A DNA stretch of 64,000 nucleotides, from positions 40,590 to 104,589 of the forward strand of contig NZ_KB889682.1 in the NCBI RefSeq assembly GCF_000372745.1, read 5' to 3'. Below are positions 25,842 through 33,990 of the stretch, one piece after another (position 1 is the stretch's first letter; every line of letters begins with the position of its first letter). A program made the translations under genes and the position numbers. The notes under the pieces are model-generated. The model made no database searches, was not told the origin of the DNA, and saw nothing but the letters and a program-made list of their open reading frames with translations. The stretch is from Embleya scabrispora DSM 41855 (GTDB taxonomy: Bacteria > Actinomycetota > Actinomycetes > Streptomycetales > Streptomycetaceae).

Positions 25842-26732
25842 ATGACCACCGCGACGAGCCTGGCCACCCTGCCCGGCGCCACCACCACCGTCGACGAGGT
25901 CGTCGACATTATCCGCCGCGACGGCGGCGTCATCGTCGACGGCTTCCTCGAGCCGTCCGTCCTCACCGAACTGCGCCGCCAACTGGAGCCGATCCTCGAC
26001 GAAACGCGATGCGGCGACGACGCGTACTTCGCCGGCACGAACACCCGACGCGCCGGCGGACTGTTCGGCCGACTCGACGTGATGCCGCAGATCGCCCTGC
26101 ACCCCCTGTACCACGGCGCCGCCAAGAAGATCCTCCAGAAGCCCGTCCCGATCTGGGCCGGACAGGACCGGATCGAGATCGTCCCGGACATCCAGATCGG
26201 CGTCACCCAGGCCATCCGCATCCATCCCGGGCAGGGCGAACAGCCGCTGCACCGCGACGACTCCAGCTTCCTGTGGCGGCACCCCGACTACGGCCGCGAG
26301 GGACGCGTGCAGATCATGGTCGCCGTCAGTGACTTCACCGCGGACAACGGCGGCACCCTGGTCGTCGCGGGCAGCCACCGATGGGACGACGAACGCCCGC
26401 CCCGACGCGAGGAGGCCGTCTCCGCGCGCATGCGCGCGGGGTCGGCACTGATCTGGATCGGGTCGACCTATCACGGCGGCGGCAACAACTCCTCGAACGC
26501 CCCGCGGACCGGTGTGACCATGGCGTTCGACCTCGCGTGCCTGCGCCAGGAGGAGAACCAATATGTGTCGATCCCGCGAGAGCGGCTGCTCGGCCTGTCC
26601 GAGGAGATCCAGCGGCTGCTGGGGTGGGGCTCCGGCGCGAACCTGATGGGCTACGTCGAACGCGACGGCCAGATGGTCGACGTCCACACCCTGCTCGCGG
26701 ACGAACCCGTCGAACTGCCCACCGTGCGCTGA
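25842..26732 (+). CDS. PhyH-family Fe(II)/2-oxoglutarate dioxygenase
   Basis: A 296-residue phytanoyl-CoA dioxygenase family protein, which hydroxylates an unactivated carbon at the cost of 2-oxoglutarate. The iron facial triad is visible as HRDD (HxD) and a distal His in GSTYHGGGNN. The Arg for 2-oxoglutarate is likely in NAPRTGVTMAFD. The N-terminus has DGGVIVDGFLEPSVLTELRR, standard for the family. GGACACCCC precedes ATG 25842, 10 nt after the imine reductase stop. The substrate is unknown. Confidence 0.88.
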   Translation: MTTATSLATLPGATTTVDEVVDIIRRDGGVIVDGFLEPSVLTELRRQLEPILDETRCGDDAYFAGTNTRRAGGLFGRLDVMPQIALHPLYHGAAKKILQKPVPIWAGQDRIEIVPDIQIGVTQAIRIHPGQGEQPLHRDDSSFLWRHPDYGREGRVQIMVAVSDFTADNGGTLVVAGSHRWDDERPPRREEAVSARMRAGSALIWIGSTYHGGGNNSSNAPRTGVTMAFDLACLRQEENQYVSIPRERLLGLSEEIQRLLGWGSGANLMGYVERDGQMVDVHTLLADEPVELPTVR

Positions 26733-26784
26733 CCCGGGTTCGCACCGGGAGCGTCCCCGCGTCCTCCTCCGAAGGAGTCCTCCG

Positions 26785-28365
26785 TTGAGCTTCGCCAGTC
26801 CGCATCCGGACGTCGACATACCCGAAGTACCCGTCCACCGGTTCCTGTTCGGAGCCTTCGAGGACGGTCACCTCGACAAGCCCGCCCTGATCGACGACCC
26901 GACGTCCTCGATCGTCACCTACCGTCGACTCCTCGACGAGATCGAGGCCGTCGCGGGTGCGCTGGCCGGCAGGGGCCTCGCATCGGGCGACGTGGTCGCC
27001 ATCCACGCACCGAACAGCCCCTCGTTCGCGGCGGTGCTGCACGGCGTCCTGCGCGCCGGCGGCACCGCCACCACGATCAACGTGCTGTACACCGCCGGCG
27101 ACATCGCCGCCCAATTGCGCGACGCGTCGGCGAAGTTCCTCGTCACCGTCGACGCACTCCTGCCACAGGCACGCTCGGCCGCCCATCTGGTCGGGATGGC
27201 CGTGGAACGGGTGATCGTGCTGGACGGGGCCGCCGGGCATCCCTCGCTTCGCGAACTGCTCGACCAGAGGTTGTCGGCACCGGACGTGGTGATCGAACCG
27301 CGCACGCACACGGCCGTGCTCCCCTACTCCTCCGGCACCACGGGGCGGCCCAAGGGCGTCATGCTCACGCATCACAACCTGGTCGCCAACGTCTGTCAGA
27401 TCGCGAAGCCGACCGGAATCAGGGACAGCGACCGAATCCTCGCGGTACTGCCGTTCTTCCACATCTACGGACTGACCGCGCTCCTGAACGCCGCCCTGTA
27501 CCACCGGGCCACGCTCGTCACGATGCCGCGGTTCGACCTCGCCGACTTCCTCGGCGCCATCGAACGGCACCGTTGCACCTATCTGCTGATCGCACCACCG
27601 GTCGCTCTGGCACTCGCCAAGGACCCGTCGGTCGATCTCCACGATCTGTCGAGCGTGCACACGATCTGTTCGGGCGCGGCACCGTTGGACGGGGCCCTGG
27701 CCCAAGCGGTGGCGACTCGACTCGCGTGCCGGGTCTACCAGGGATACGGGATGAGCGAACTCAGCCCGGTGAGCCACACGGTCGGCGTCGACGAAGACGC
27801 CCCGGCCGACTCCGTCGGGAGACCGGTCGCGAACACCGTCAACAAGATCGTCGACCCCGAGACGGGAATCGAGGTGGCGCTGCCCGAGAACGGCCGCAGC
27901 GCACCGGGCGAACTCTGGGTCAAAGGACCGAACGTCATGGCCGGGTATCTGGGAAACGAGGCCGAGACCCGCGCGACGATCGACGCCGAGGGTTTTCTGC
28001 ACACCGGAGACATCGCCGTGGTCGACTCCGACTCCACGATCTATATCGTCGACCGACTCAAGGAACTCATCAAATACAAGGGCTACCAAGTGCCTCCGGC
28101 CGAACTGGAGGCGGTTCTGCTCGGCCACCCGATGATCACCGACGCCGCCGTGATCGGCGTACCGACCGAAGCGGGAGAGGTACCCAAGGCGTTCGTCGTG
28201 CGTGGGCACGGTGCGCAACTCTCCGAGGAGGCCGTGATGTCGTTCGTCGCCGACCGGGTCTCCCCGCACAAAAAGGTGCGCCAGGTGGAATTCATCGACG
28301 CCATACCCAAATCGGCCGCGGGAAAAATCCTGCGAAAGGACCTGCGGGCCTTGCACCGCGGCTGA
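26785..28365 (+). CDS. Acyl/aryl-CoA synthetase (4-coumarate-CoA ligase-like)
   Basis: A 526-residue ANL-superfamily adenylating enzyme. The P-loop is YSSGTTGRPKGVMLTHHN. Other core motifs are VYQGYGMSELSP, LHTGDIAVVD with the ribose-binding Asp, VDRLKELIKYKGYQVPPAEL, and the catalytic Lys in PKSAAGKILRKDLR. These are the usual 4CL/firefly-type sequences. The start is TTG 26785, preceded by GAAGGAG. It is the last gene of the operon and probably activates the carboxylate left after amine removal for further breakdown. The acid is not identified. Confidence 0.9.
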   Translation: MSFASPHPDVDIPEVPVHRFLFGAFEDGHLDKPALIDDPTSSIVTYRRLLDEIEAVAGALAGRGLASGDVVAIHAPNSPSFAAVLHGVLRAGGTATTINVLYTAGDIAAQLRDASAKFLVTVDALLPQARSAAHLVGMAVERVIVLDGAAGHPSLRELLDQRLSAPDVVIEPRTHTAVLPYSSGTTGRPKGVMLTHHNLVANVCQIAKPTGIRDSDRILAVLPFFHIYGLTALLNAALYHRATLVTMPRFDLADFLGAIERHRCTYLLIAPPVALALAKDPSVDLHDLSSVHTICSGAAPLDGALAQAVATRLACRVYQGYGMSELSPVSHTVGVDEDAPADSVGRPVANTVNKIVDPETGIEVALPENGRSAPGELWVKGPNVMAGYLGNEAETRATIDAEGFLHTGDIAVVDSDSTIYIVDRLKELIKYKGYQVPPAELEAVLLGHPMITDAAVIGVPTEAGEVPKAFVVRGHGAQLSEEAVMSFVADRVSPHKKVRQVEFIDAIPKSAAGKILRKDLRALHRG

Positions 28366-28413
28366 TCCTCCGCCCCAAGGATTGCCGGTGGTGGGTTCCG
28401 GCCCGGGGACGGG

Positions 28414-28468
28414 TGACGGTCCGCATCTCCGCATCGAGGTCGAGGTGCGTCCCGGGACGGGACCGTCA
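28414..28468. terminator. Inverted repeat between convergent genes
   Basis: TGACGGTCC (28414-28422) and GGACCGTCA (28460-28468) are perfect 9-bp arms around a 37-nt GC-rich loop. It lies in the 180-bp gap between the acyl-CoA ligase and the convergent ornithine cyclodeaminase-like gene. It could stop transcription from both sides. Confidence 0.4.
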
Positions 28469-28545
28469 TCGTGCGCGAGGTCATGGGCGCGTGGCGCAAG
28501 GGTCACCGTGTTCATCGGTGGGGTCGGGCGGCAGGCGGGGGCGGC

Positions 28546-29505
28546 TCAGGGCAGCAGGTTGCGCAGGACGGCCGAGGAGAGGGCGGCGTCGAGCGCGCCG
28601 ACGCCGGTGAGGTCGGCGACGGTGATGGCGGTGCGCGGTCGGTGGGGTGGGTCCTTCAGAAGCAGGCCCGCAGCGTGGTCGGCGTGCCTGTCCACGATGC
28701 CGCTGCGGACCGCGTGGCCGAAGTCGCCGTGGTCGAGGCACTGTTCGCGGTCGTCGGTGGCTATCAGCTGTGCGCGGCCGAAGAGGGCTGCGGGCAGTTC
28801 GTTCTTGTGGGGCATGTCGGCGCCGATGCCTGTGACGTGTGTGCCCTCGCCGACGGCCTGCGCCTCGAGGACGGGGGTGGTGGCGGGGGTGGCGGTGACG
28901 ATGATGTCGGTTTCGGCTGCCGCGCGGGCGCCGGCGGGGCGGGCATGGAGCCCTTGCGTGTTCAGCCACGCGCAGAGGTCCTGTGCCCGGTGCGGGGCAC
29001 GGCTGTGGACCAGGACATCGGTGAGGGGGCGGAGCCGGGCGAGCCACGTCACTTGGAGGCGGGCCTGTTCGCCGGTGCCGAAGACGGCCAGGGTTGTGGC
29101 GTCGGGGCGGGCCAGGGCGTGGGTGATCAGTGCGCCTGCGGCCGCGGTGCGCAGGGCGGTCAACAGTCCGCCGTCGTTCAGGAGGGCGCGGACTCGGCCG
29201 GTGCGCGCGTCGAGCGCGCAGACCAGGCCGTGGTTGGAGGGGAGCCCCTCGTGGTGGTTGCGGTAGAACCCGGTGGCGATCTTGACGGTGAAGGTGTCGG
29301 AGCCGGCGATCCAGCCGGCTTTGACGTGACAGTCCCCTTCGGCGTCGGGGAAGTCCAGATGCAGGGGTGCGGGGACGGTGGTACGGCCTTCGGCGTGGGC
29401 GATCAGGGCCTCGCGGACGGTCTTCATGACCAGATGGGGCGGCGCGGCCTCGGCGATGGCGGGTCTGTCGAAGAGGGGGAGGCTCACCGGTGGTCTCGCA
29501 TCCAT
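28546..29505 (-). CDS. Ornithine cyclodeaminase / mu-crystallin family protein
   Basis: A 319-residue NAD(P)-dependent enzyme of the OCD/mu-crystallin family. It has KTVREALIAHAEGRT near the N-terminus, KIATGFYRNHHEGLPSNHG with the substrate Lys, ALRTAAAGALITHALARPD, and a Rossmann motif LAVFGTGEQARLQVTWLAR. The later GIGADMPHKNELP matches the conserved GADxxxKxEL. Members make or consume cyclic imino acids or alpha-amino acids. ATG 29505 lies within the end of the aminotransferase remnant upstream (22-nt overlap), so both once formed one unit. Whether it is still transcribed is unclear because that partner is broken. Confidence 0.85.
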   Translation of the reverse strand: MDARPPVSLPLFDRPAIAEAAPPHLVMKTVREALIAHAEGRTTVPAPLHLDFPDAEGDCHVKAGWIAGSDTFTVKIATGFYRNHHEGLPSNHGLVCALDARTGRVRALLNDGGLLTALRTAAAGALITHALARPDATTLAVFGTGEQARLQVTWLARLRPLTDVLVHSRAPHRAQDLCAWLNTQGLHARPAGARAAAETDIIVTATPATTPVLEAQAVGEGTHVTGIGADMPHKNELPAALFGRAQLIATDDREQCLDHGDFGHAVRSGIVDRHADHAAGLLLKDPPHRPRTAITVADLTGVGALDAALSSAVLRNLLP

Positions 29506-30130
29506 GAGGTGAAGGCGTCCAGGCCCCGTTCGGGGTGGGCGCGGCCGATCCCGATGCGGAACCGGTCGACGGGTGTCGGGGTGAGGTCGGAGTGGTAGAT
29601 GCTTGCGGGCAGCAGGAGGACGCCGGCTTCCTCGACCAGGCGGGTACAGAAGGTCTCGACGCCCTCGGCTCCCAGGTGGCGGGGGTACGCGACGCAACCG
29701 CCGTCGGGGGCCTGCCAGTCGAAGTGTTCGGGGAACCAGGCGAAGAACGCGTCGAACACGGGGAGGTTCGCGGCGATCAGGGCCCGGTTGCGTTCGAGGA
29801 TGATGGTGCGGGACTTGAGGGCGATGCGGGCCAGGACCTCGCTGGGCCCGGCGTTGCAGATGGTGGTGTAGTGCTTGGCCCGTTCCAGACGCGAGCGCAG
29901 GGCGGCGTCACGGCAGGTGATCCAGCCGACGCGCAATCCGGGCAGACCCAGGGACTTCGAGGTGACGTTCAGGGACAGGGCGCGCGGGGACAGATCGGCG
30001 GCGTTGGGCAGCGTGCGTCGGGTGTCGCGCTCGAGGCCGCGATAGACCTCGTCGCCGAAGAGGTGGATGTCGCGTTCGTCGCACAGCCGGGCCGGCGCGG
30101 CGAAGTCGGCCGCGTCGGCCCGATGTGCGG
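29484..30130 (-). pseudogene. Class I/II aminotransferase, N-terminal part lost
   Basis: The open frame holds only the second half of a PLP aminotransferase. Visible pieces are DERDIHLFGDEVYRGLE (PLP-ring Asp and Tyr), the Schiff-base Lys in LNVTSKSLGLPGLRVGW, and the C-terminal domain with HFDWQAPDGGCVAYPRH and a final RFRIGIGR. About 150 N-terminal residues are missing; at about 30120-30135 the sequence switches to an unrelated flavoprotein fragment in another frame. An internal ATG at 29936 gives a 150-residue piece, but it lacks the active-site Lys. I call it non-functional. Confidence 0.8.
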
Positions 30131-30297
30131 GGCCGGAGCGTTGCGCGGGCTCCCGACATCGACCACCGCGACCCGGCGCCGGCCCGGCCCAGGAGCAGGG
30201 CTGCGTTCAGTCCCGCCGCGCCCGCACCAACAACCACCACGTCGTACACGTCATCGTCGGCGGCGGCGTTTCGTACATTGTTCGTCGTGTCGTTCAT
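30120..30297 (-). pseudogene. N-terminal fragment of a thioredoxin-reductase-like flavoprotein, frameshifted
   Basis: From ATG 30297 the frame reads DVYDVVVVGAGAAGLNAALL then LGRAG, the FAD-binding start of NAD(P)/FAD oxidoreductases. A one-base shift then moves the continuation (RRVAVVDVGSPRNAPAPH) to the next frame. That sequence is the usual follow-on in actinobacterial thioredoxin-reductase-like proteins. The homology stops there, where the aminotransferase remnant begins. So a frameshift and a deletion junction sit within 180 bp. Confidence 0.75.
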
Positions 30298-30467
30298 GGC
30301 GATCACCTCCGCCTTGAGCGTGCCTCTCCGGTCGTGCTGCCGGCAAACATCCTTGCTGTTCCCGCAACAACCGCCGTCGCCGAGTCGCGTTGTCGGGCGC
30401 CTTGCCCGGAGGCCACCGGTCAGGCCCTGATCACCTTGCCGTCACGAGTGTCGTCGGCTCGGCCGGC

Positions 30468-30913
30468 TCAGCCGGGTGGTCGCGGCCTCGCGGAGGGCCT
30501 CGCGGACGAACCGGGTCGGGGTGAGGGGGCGGTGGTCGACGGTGGCCGCAGCCATGTCACCGTGGCGTCCGGATCGCCGCTGGGCAGCACGACCCGGGAA
30601 CCCGGCCCGACCTGACGCACGCCGCCCCCGGTTCGACATCGGAGGCGGATCCCTCGCTCCGAGGAGGCACCAGGAAGCCGATGCGGTGCCGCCGGTGATC
30701 GTGGATCACCGCGCCGAGTGGTACCGCACGCTCGTGCAGCAGCCGCAGGGCCGCCAGGCCGAGGGGCGCGTCGACCGCGATCACGTCGAACGTGACGCCG
30801 GTGGCGGCCGACTGTGGGCCCCGCGGGGAGGCGTTGTACACGCCGAGTTGTCTCGATGGCGTAGTCGCCGTGGTCGTGTCGTCGCCGTTCACGCGGGAGG
30901 CGGTGGAATTCAT
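30468..30913 (-). pseudogene. Frameshifted protein resembling actinobacterial prim-pol N-terminal domain
   Basis: Three reading frames in succession are needed. The first, from ATG 30913, gives GVTFDVIAVDAPLGLAALRL and RAVPLGAVIHDH with IGFLVPP. The second gives VGPGSRVVLPSGDPDATVTW then LRPP. The third gives DHRPLTPTRFVREALREA before a stop. The order resembles the short bifunctional DNA primase/polymerase-like proteins common in Streptomyces (recognised from pattern, not search). At least two frameshifts make it a pseudogene. Confidence 0.55.
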
Positions 30914-31150
30914 GGCGGGAGACCTCCCGGCTGCGCGACCTCACCGGCCCAGACATCGCCGCCCGGGCGGCGGACGAGGTGCTGTTCCTGCCGCTCGGCT
31001 CGATCGAGCAGCACGGCCCGCACCTGCCGGTGGGACACCGACACGCACATCGCCGAGCGCTTCGCCGCCGCCTCGTGCGCCGCACCGGCGGCACGTGCTG
31101 GTCAACGGCCACTTCGAGAACACCGCGCCGGCCGTCGAGGGCGTCGACCT
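30914..31150 (+). pseudogene. Creatininase (creatinine amidohydrolase family) remnant
   Basis: The plus strand reads LTGPDIAARAADEVLFLPLG then SIEQHGPHLPVG, the classic creatininase opening with its metal ligands. One extra base near 31035 shifts the expected TDTHIAERFAAASC into the next frame. Then comes RHVLVNGHFENTAPAVEGVD, the NGHxEN metal motif that normally lies about 80 residues further on. So there is a frameshift plus an internal deletion. No SD or start is evident. Confidence 0.75.
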
Positions 31151-31420
31151 GGCAGAGGGTGGCCATGCCGGCGGTGATGGACTCGTCGACGACAACGGCC
31201 TCCGGGGGCAGCAGGGCTCCGACGACCGCCGCCCGGTTGTCGACGGTCGGTTCACCGTGCGGCAGCAGCGGCGGCGACGGCGACAGTGGGGCGAGGATCG
31301 GTTCGGTGTCCGGCGCGACCGGGTCGGCCGGCATGTCCAGGTCGAGCAGGGTGTCGGCGCCTGTGTCCTCGGCGAGGACGTGCACGCGGGTGTCGGGGGG
31401 CGTCGGCAGGCTGGTGCGGC
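31110..31420 (-). pseudogene. Fragment of a thiamine-diphosphate-dependent enzyme
   Basis: The minus strand gives LDLDMPADPVAPDTEPILAP, then NRAAVVGALLPPEAVVVDES with ITAG. This is the start of the PP domain of benzoylformate-decarboxylase or acetolactate-synthase-like enzymes, where the DES segment helps place the cofactor. The flanking thousand or so bases that should code for the rest are absent. It overlaps the creatininase remnant on the other strand at its 3' side. Confidence 0.6.
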
Positions 31421-31525
31421 CGGGTAGGCGAACCGGAGGGCGGCGTGCGAGCTCCGGTCGGCGGGCGGGGGATGGCCGTCGCCCGTGTACGCGACGGCGA
31501 CCGCAGGTTCCCCACGTCGTTCCGG

Positions 31526-31819
31526 TCAGGGCGCTTCGCACGTGGTCGTCTTGGAGGGATGGCGCGCCAGGGCGGTAACCTCGATGTCCATGTAAGGGAA
31601 GAGGGGCAGCGCGGAGAGCAACTCGTGCAGTTCGTCGTTCGATTCGACGTCGAAGACCGAGAAATTCGAGTACTCGCCGACGATTCGCCACAGGTGCGGC
31701 CACTTGCCTTCGCGCTGGAGCCGCTGACTGTAGGCCTTCTCACGAGCCACGATGTCGGCCCGTGTCGCGGGGTCGAGGTCGGTCGGAAGGCGGACATCCA
31801 TCCGGACGTGGAACAACAT
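31526..31819 (-). CDS. catC: Muconolactone delta-isomerase
   Basis: A 97-residue muconolactone isomerase, the third enzyme of catechol ortho cleavage. It turns (+)-muconolactone into 3-oxoadipate enol-lactone. It has LFHVRMDVRLPTDLDP at the N-terminus, EKAYSQRLQREGKWPHLWRI in the middle, and NFSVFDVESNDELHELLSAL, then LPLFPYM with the family's PLFPYM ending. The length matches CatC (about 95). ATG 31819 has TGGAG at good spacing. It follows catA by 14 nt, and the order catB-catA-catC runs in the same direction as the iac genes. Confidence 0.95.
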   Translation of the reverse strand: MLFHVRMDVRLPTDLDPATRADIVAREKAYSQRLQREGKWPHLWRIVGEYSNFSVFDVESNDELHELLSALPLFPYMDIEVTALARHPSKTTTCEAP

Positions 31820-31833
31820 CGGCGACTCCAGGG

Positions 31834-32691
31834 TCAGGCTCGGACGGGGTCGAGGGCGAAGTCGTACGCGACGCCTTCACCCGCGCCGCCGGTCGTGGGC
31901 CTCGGTTCGAGGACGAGTTCGGGTTTGACCGCCGAGGCGATGTCGTCGTCGTTGTGGGCGTCTCCGGAGAAGTAGAGCTGGGCGGTGAGCAGTTCGTGCC
32001 CGGGGGCGGAGACCTTCACGTGCAGGTGCGCGGGCCGCCAGGAGTGCCAGCCGGCTGCGGCGATCAGTCGGCCGCAGGCGCCGTCGGTGGGGATCCGGTA
32101 GGGGGCGGGGCGCACGGTGTGGATCTCGAAGCGGCCTTCGTCGTCGGCGGTGAAGGTGGCGCGCAGGTTCCATTCGGGGATGCCCGGCGCGAACTGGGAG
32201 TACAGGCCGTTCGCGTCGGCGTGCCAAAGCTCGATTCTCGCCCCGGCCAGTGCCCGGCCGTCGGTGGAGGTGACCTGCCCGGTCCACACCAGTGGGGTAC
32301 CGGGTTCGCCGGACCGGGTGGGGACCGAGCCGCGCGGGCCCCGGTCGGGAGCGTTGGGCACGTAGTACGGGCCCTCGATGGTGCCCTTGTTGCCCTTGCG
32401 GTGTTCGGTGGCGACGTCCTCGACGACATGCTCGACCCAGACGTCCAGGAACAGCGGCCATTCGCCGGTCTCGCCGACGTCGATCATCCACGCCTTGAGG
32501 GCGTTGTACTCGGCGTAGGTGACCGTGTGGCGCCGGATGATGGCGTGCACCGCCGCGAGCACTTCGCGGGCGAGCACATCGACACGCTCGGGGGGCGTAT
32601 CGGCACCGGGTCCGGCCTTGTCGGTCTTGAATCGGTCGGTCGCGTCGGCGCCGGACCCAGCGGCGGTCGGAGCCTTGGGATCGGTGGTCAT
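31834..32691 (-). CDS. catA: Catechol 1,2-dioxygenase
   Basis: A 285-residue intradiol dioxygenase that opens catechol to cis,cis-muconate using Fe(III). Iron ligands can be placed: Tyr in TIEGPYYVPNAP, Tyr in RPAPYRIPTDG, and the His pair in WRPAHLHVKVS. The helical N-terminal dimer domain typical for catechol enzymes is present (residues about 35-110, ending VEDVATEHRKG). ATG 32691 is preferred; the first 35 residues are Gly/Ala/Asp-rich and may be a disordered tail. It sits between catB and catC. The predicted product of the iac pathway, catechol, is its substrate. Confidence 0.94.
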   Translation of the reverse strand: MTTDPKAPTAAGSGADATDRFKTDKAGPGADTPPERVDVLAREVLAAVHAIIRRHTVTYAEYNALKAWMIDVGETGEWPLFLDVWVEHVVEDVATEHRKGNKGTIEGPYYVPNAPDRGPRGSVPTRSGEPGTPLVWTGQVTSTDGRALAGARIELWHADANGLYSQFAPGIPEWNLRATFTADDEGRFEIHTVRPAPYRIPTDGACGRLIAAAGWHSWRPAHLHVKVSAPGHELLTAQLYFSGDAHNDDDIASAVKPELVLEPRPTTGGAGEGVAYDFALDPVRA

Positions 32692-32738
32692 GGGATTCTC
32701 CTGGATTCCGTGGCTTTCGTGGGGCTCTGTCGTTTCGT

Positions 32739-33842
32739 TCAGTGGTCTTGGCGGTAGTGGTCGAGTTTGTCCGGATCGATCTCGAAACCGAGCCCGGCGC
32801 CGGGACGGATGGCCAGCTGACCGTCGGTGATCTCGAGAGGTTCGGTGAGCAGGTCGTCGCTCATGTCGAGGAAGTTCGACAGCTCGCCGGCGCGTCGCGC
32901 GGTCAGGGGGTATGCGGCTCCGAACGCGACAGTGCACAGTGAACCGATCTGCCCGTCGATTTGATTGCCCATCACCACTTCGAGTCCGAGACCTTCGGCG
33001 AGGTGGTGAGTACGCTGCGATCGGGTGAATCCGGTGCGCGCGGTCTTGATGTTGACCGCGGTCGCGGAGCCGCCGAGGATCTCCCGCGTGACATCGGCCG
33101 GGGTGACGGCGGATTCGTCGGCGATGAACGGCACGTCGAGCCGGGAGACCAGCCATCGTCGGCCGAGGACGTCGTCGGCGGGGCAGAGTTCTTCGGCGAA
33201 CGACAGCCCGAGGTCGTTCATCTCCGTCATCGCACGGGCGGCTTCGGACGCGGTCCAACCGCGGTTGCCGTCGACGTAGAGATCGACGTCGTCGCCGAGC
33301 CCGGTGCGCAGGGCCCGGACGACCGCGGTGTCCAGCGACACGGGCCGGCGGCCGACTTTCACCTTGAACGTGGTGATGCCGTACCGGTCGACCATGCGCT
33401 CGGCCTCGGCGACCATCGCCGCGGGCGCGTCGAAACCGAGCATGTGCGACACCCGCATCCGGTCGGTGTAGCCGCCCAGCAGTTCGGTGACCCGGACGTC
33501 GAGGCTGCGGCCGAGCGCGTCCCACACGGCCATGTCGATCGCGGCCTTCGCGGCCGGATTGCCGACCGTGCGGGCGAGACGGGCCGAGATCAGCTCACGC
33601 TGCAGCAGGTTCAGTCCGACGAGTTGCGGGGCGAAGATCCCGTCGATGACGGCTCGAATCCCGGTTTGGGTCTCGCCGTAGGTGAACGGGCGAGGCGCTG
33701 CCTCGGCGACCCCGACTATTCCGTCGTCGGTCCGAACCCGAACCAGCACATGTTCGGCAACGTGTACCTCACCGGAGGCGAACCTCAGCGGCTTGCGGTA
33801 CGGGATGGCGAACGGAATCGCCTCCACGCCGGTTATTTTCAC
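32739..33842 (-). CDS. catB: Muconate cycloisomerase
   Basis: A 367-residue enolase-superfamily enzyme that makes muconolactone from cis,cis-muconate. The catalytic Lys pair lies in TTFKVKVGR; metal ligands are in LYVDGNRGW (Asp), SFAEELCP (Glu) and FIADESAVTP (Asp); the opposing base is in AVNIKTARTGFT. AAKAAIDMAVWDALGR is also typical of the muconate-lactonising subgroup. The start is GTG 33842 with GAGAGG upstream. A 148-bp gap separates it from iacF, so it could have its own promoter or be read through from the iac operon. Confidence 0.92.
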   Translation of the reverse strand: MKITGVEAIPFAIPYRKPLRFASGEVHVAEHVLVRVRTDDGIVGVAEAAPRPFTYGETQTGIRAVIDGIFAPQLVGLNLLQRELISARLARTVGNPAAKAAIDMAVWDALGRSLDVRVTELLGGYTDRMRVSHMLGFDAPAAMVAEAERMVDRYGITTFKVKVGRRPVSLDTAVVRALRTGLGDDVDLYVDGNRGWTASEAARAMTEMNDLGLSFAEELCPADDVLGRRWLVSRLDVPFIADESAVTPADVTREILGGSATAVNIKTARTGFTRSQRTHHLAEGLGLEVVMGNQIDGQIGSLCTVAFGAAYPLTARRAGELSNFLDMSDDLLTEPLEITDGQLAIRPGAGLGFEIDPDKLDHYRQDH

Positions 33843-33990
33843 CAGGTCCTCTCAAAGGGTCGGTAGTGGGAAGGGCCGGTGGTGGGCGGACGGCCTCCCG
33901 TCCGACATCCGCGCAACCCGTGGTTCGATTCCCGGCGCGAGGATCGGATTTCGCACGCCGGACGGGCGCCGCGGCGAGCCGAGGGGCCGC

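Noticed and set aside
26335..28515. 726-residue minus-strand open frame
   Set aside because: Antisense of the PhyH and CoA-ligase genes, which have complete catalytic motifs.
33922..33933. GGTTCGATTCCC, resembling a tRNA T-loop
   Set aside because: Flanks cannot form a T stem, and no D-arm, anticodon arm or acceptor stem fits within 90 nt upstream.
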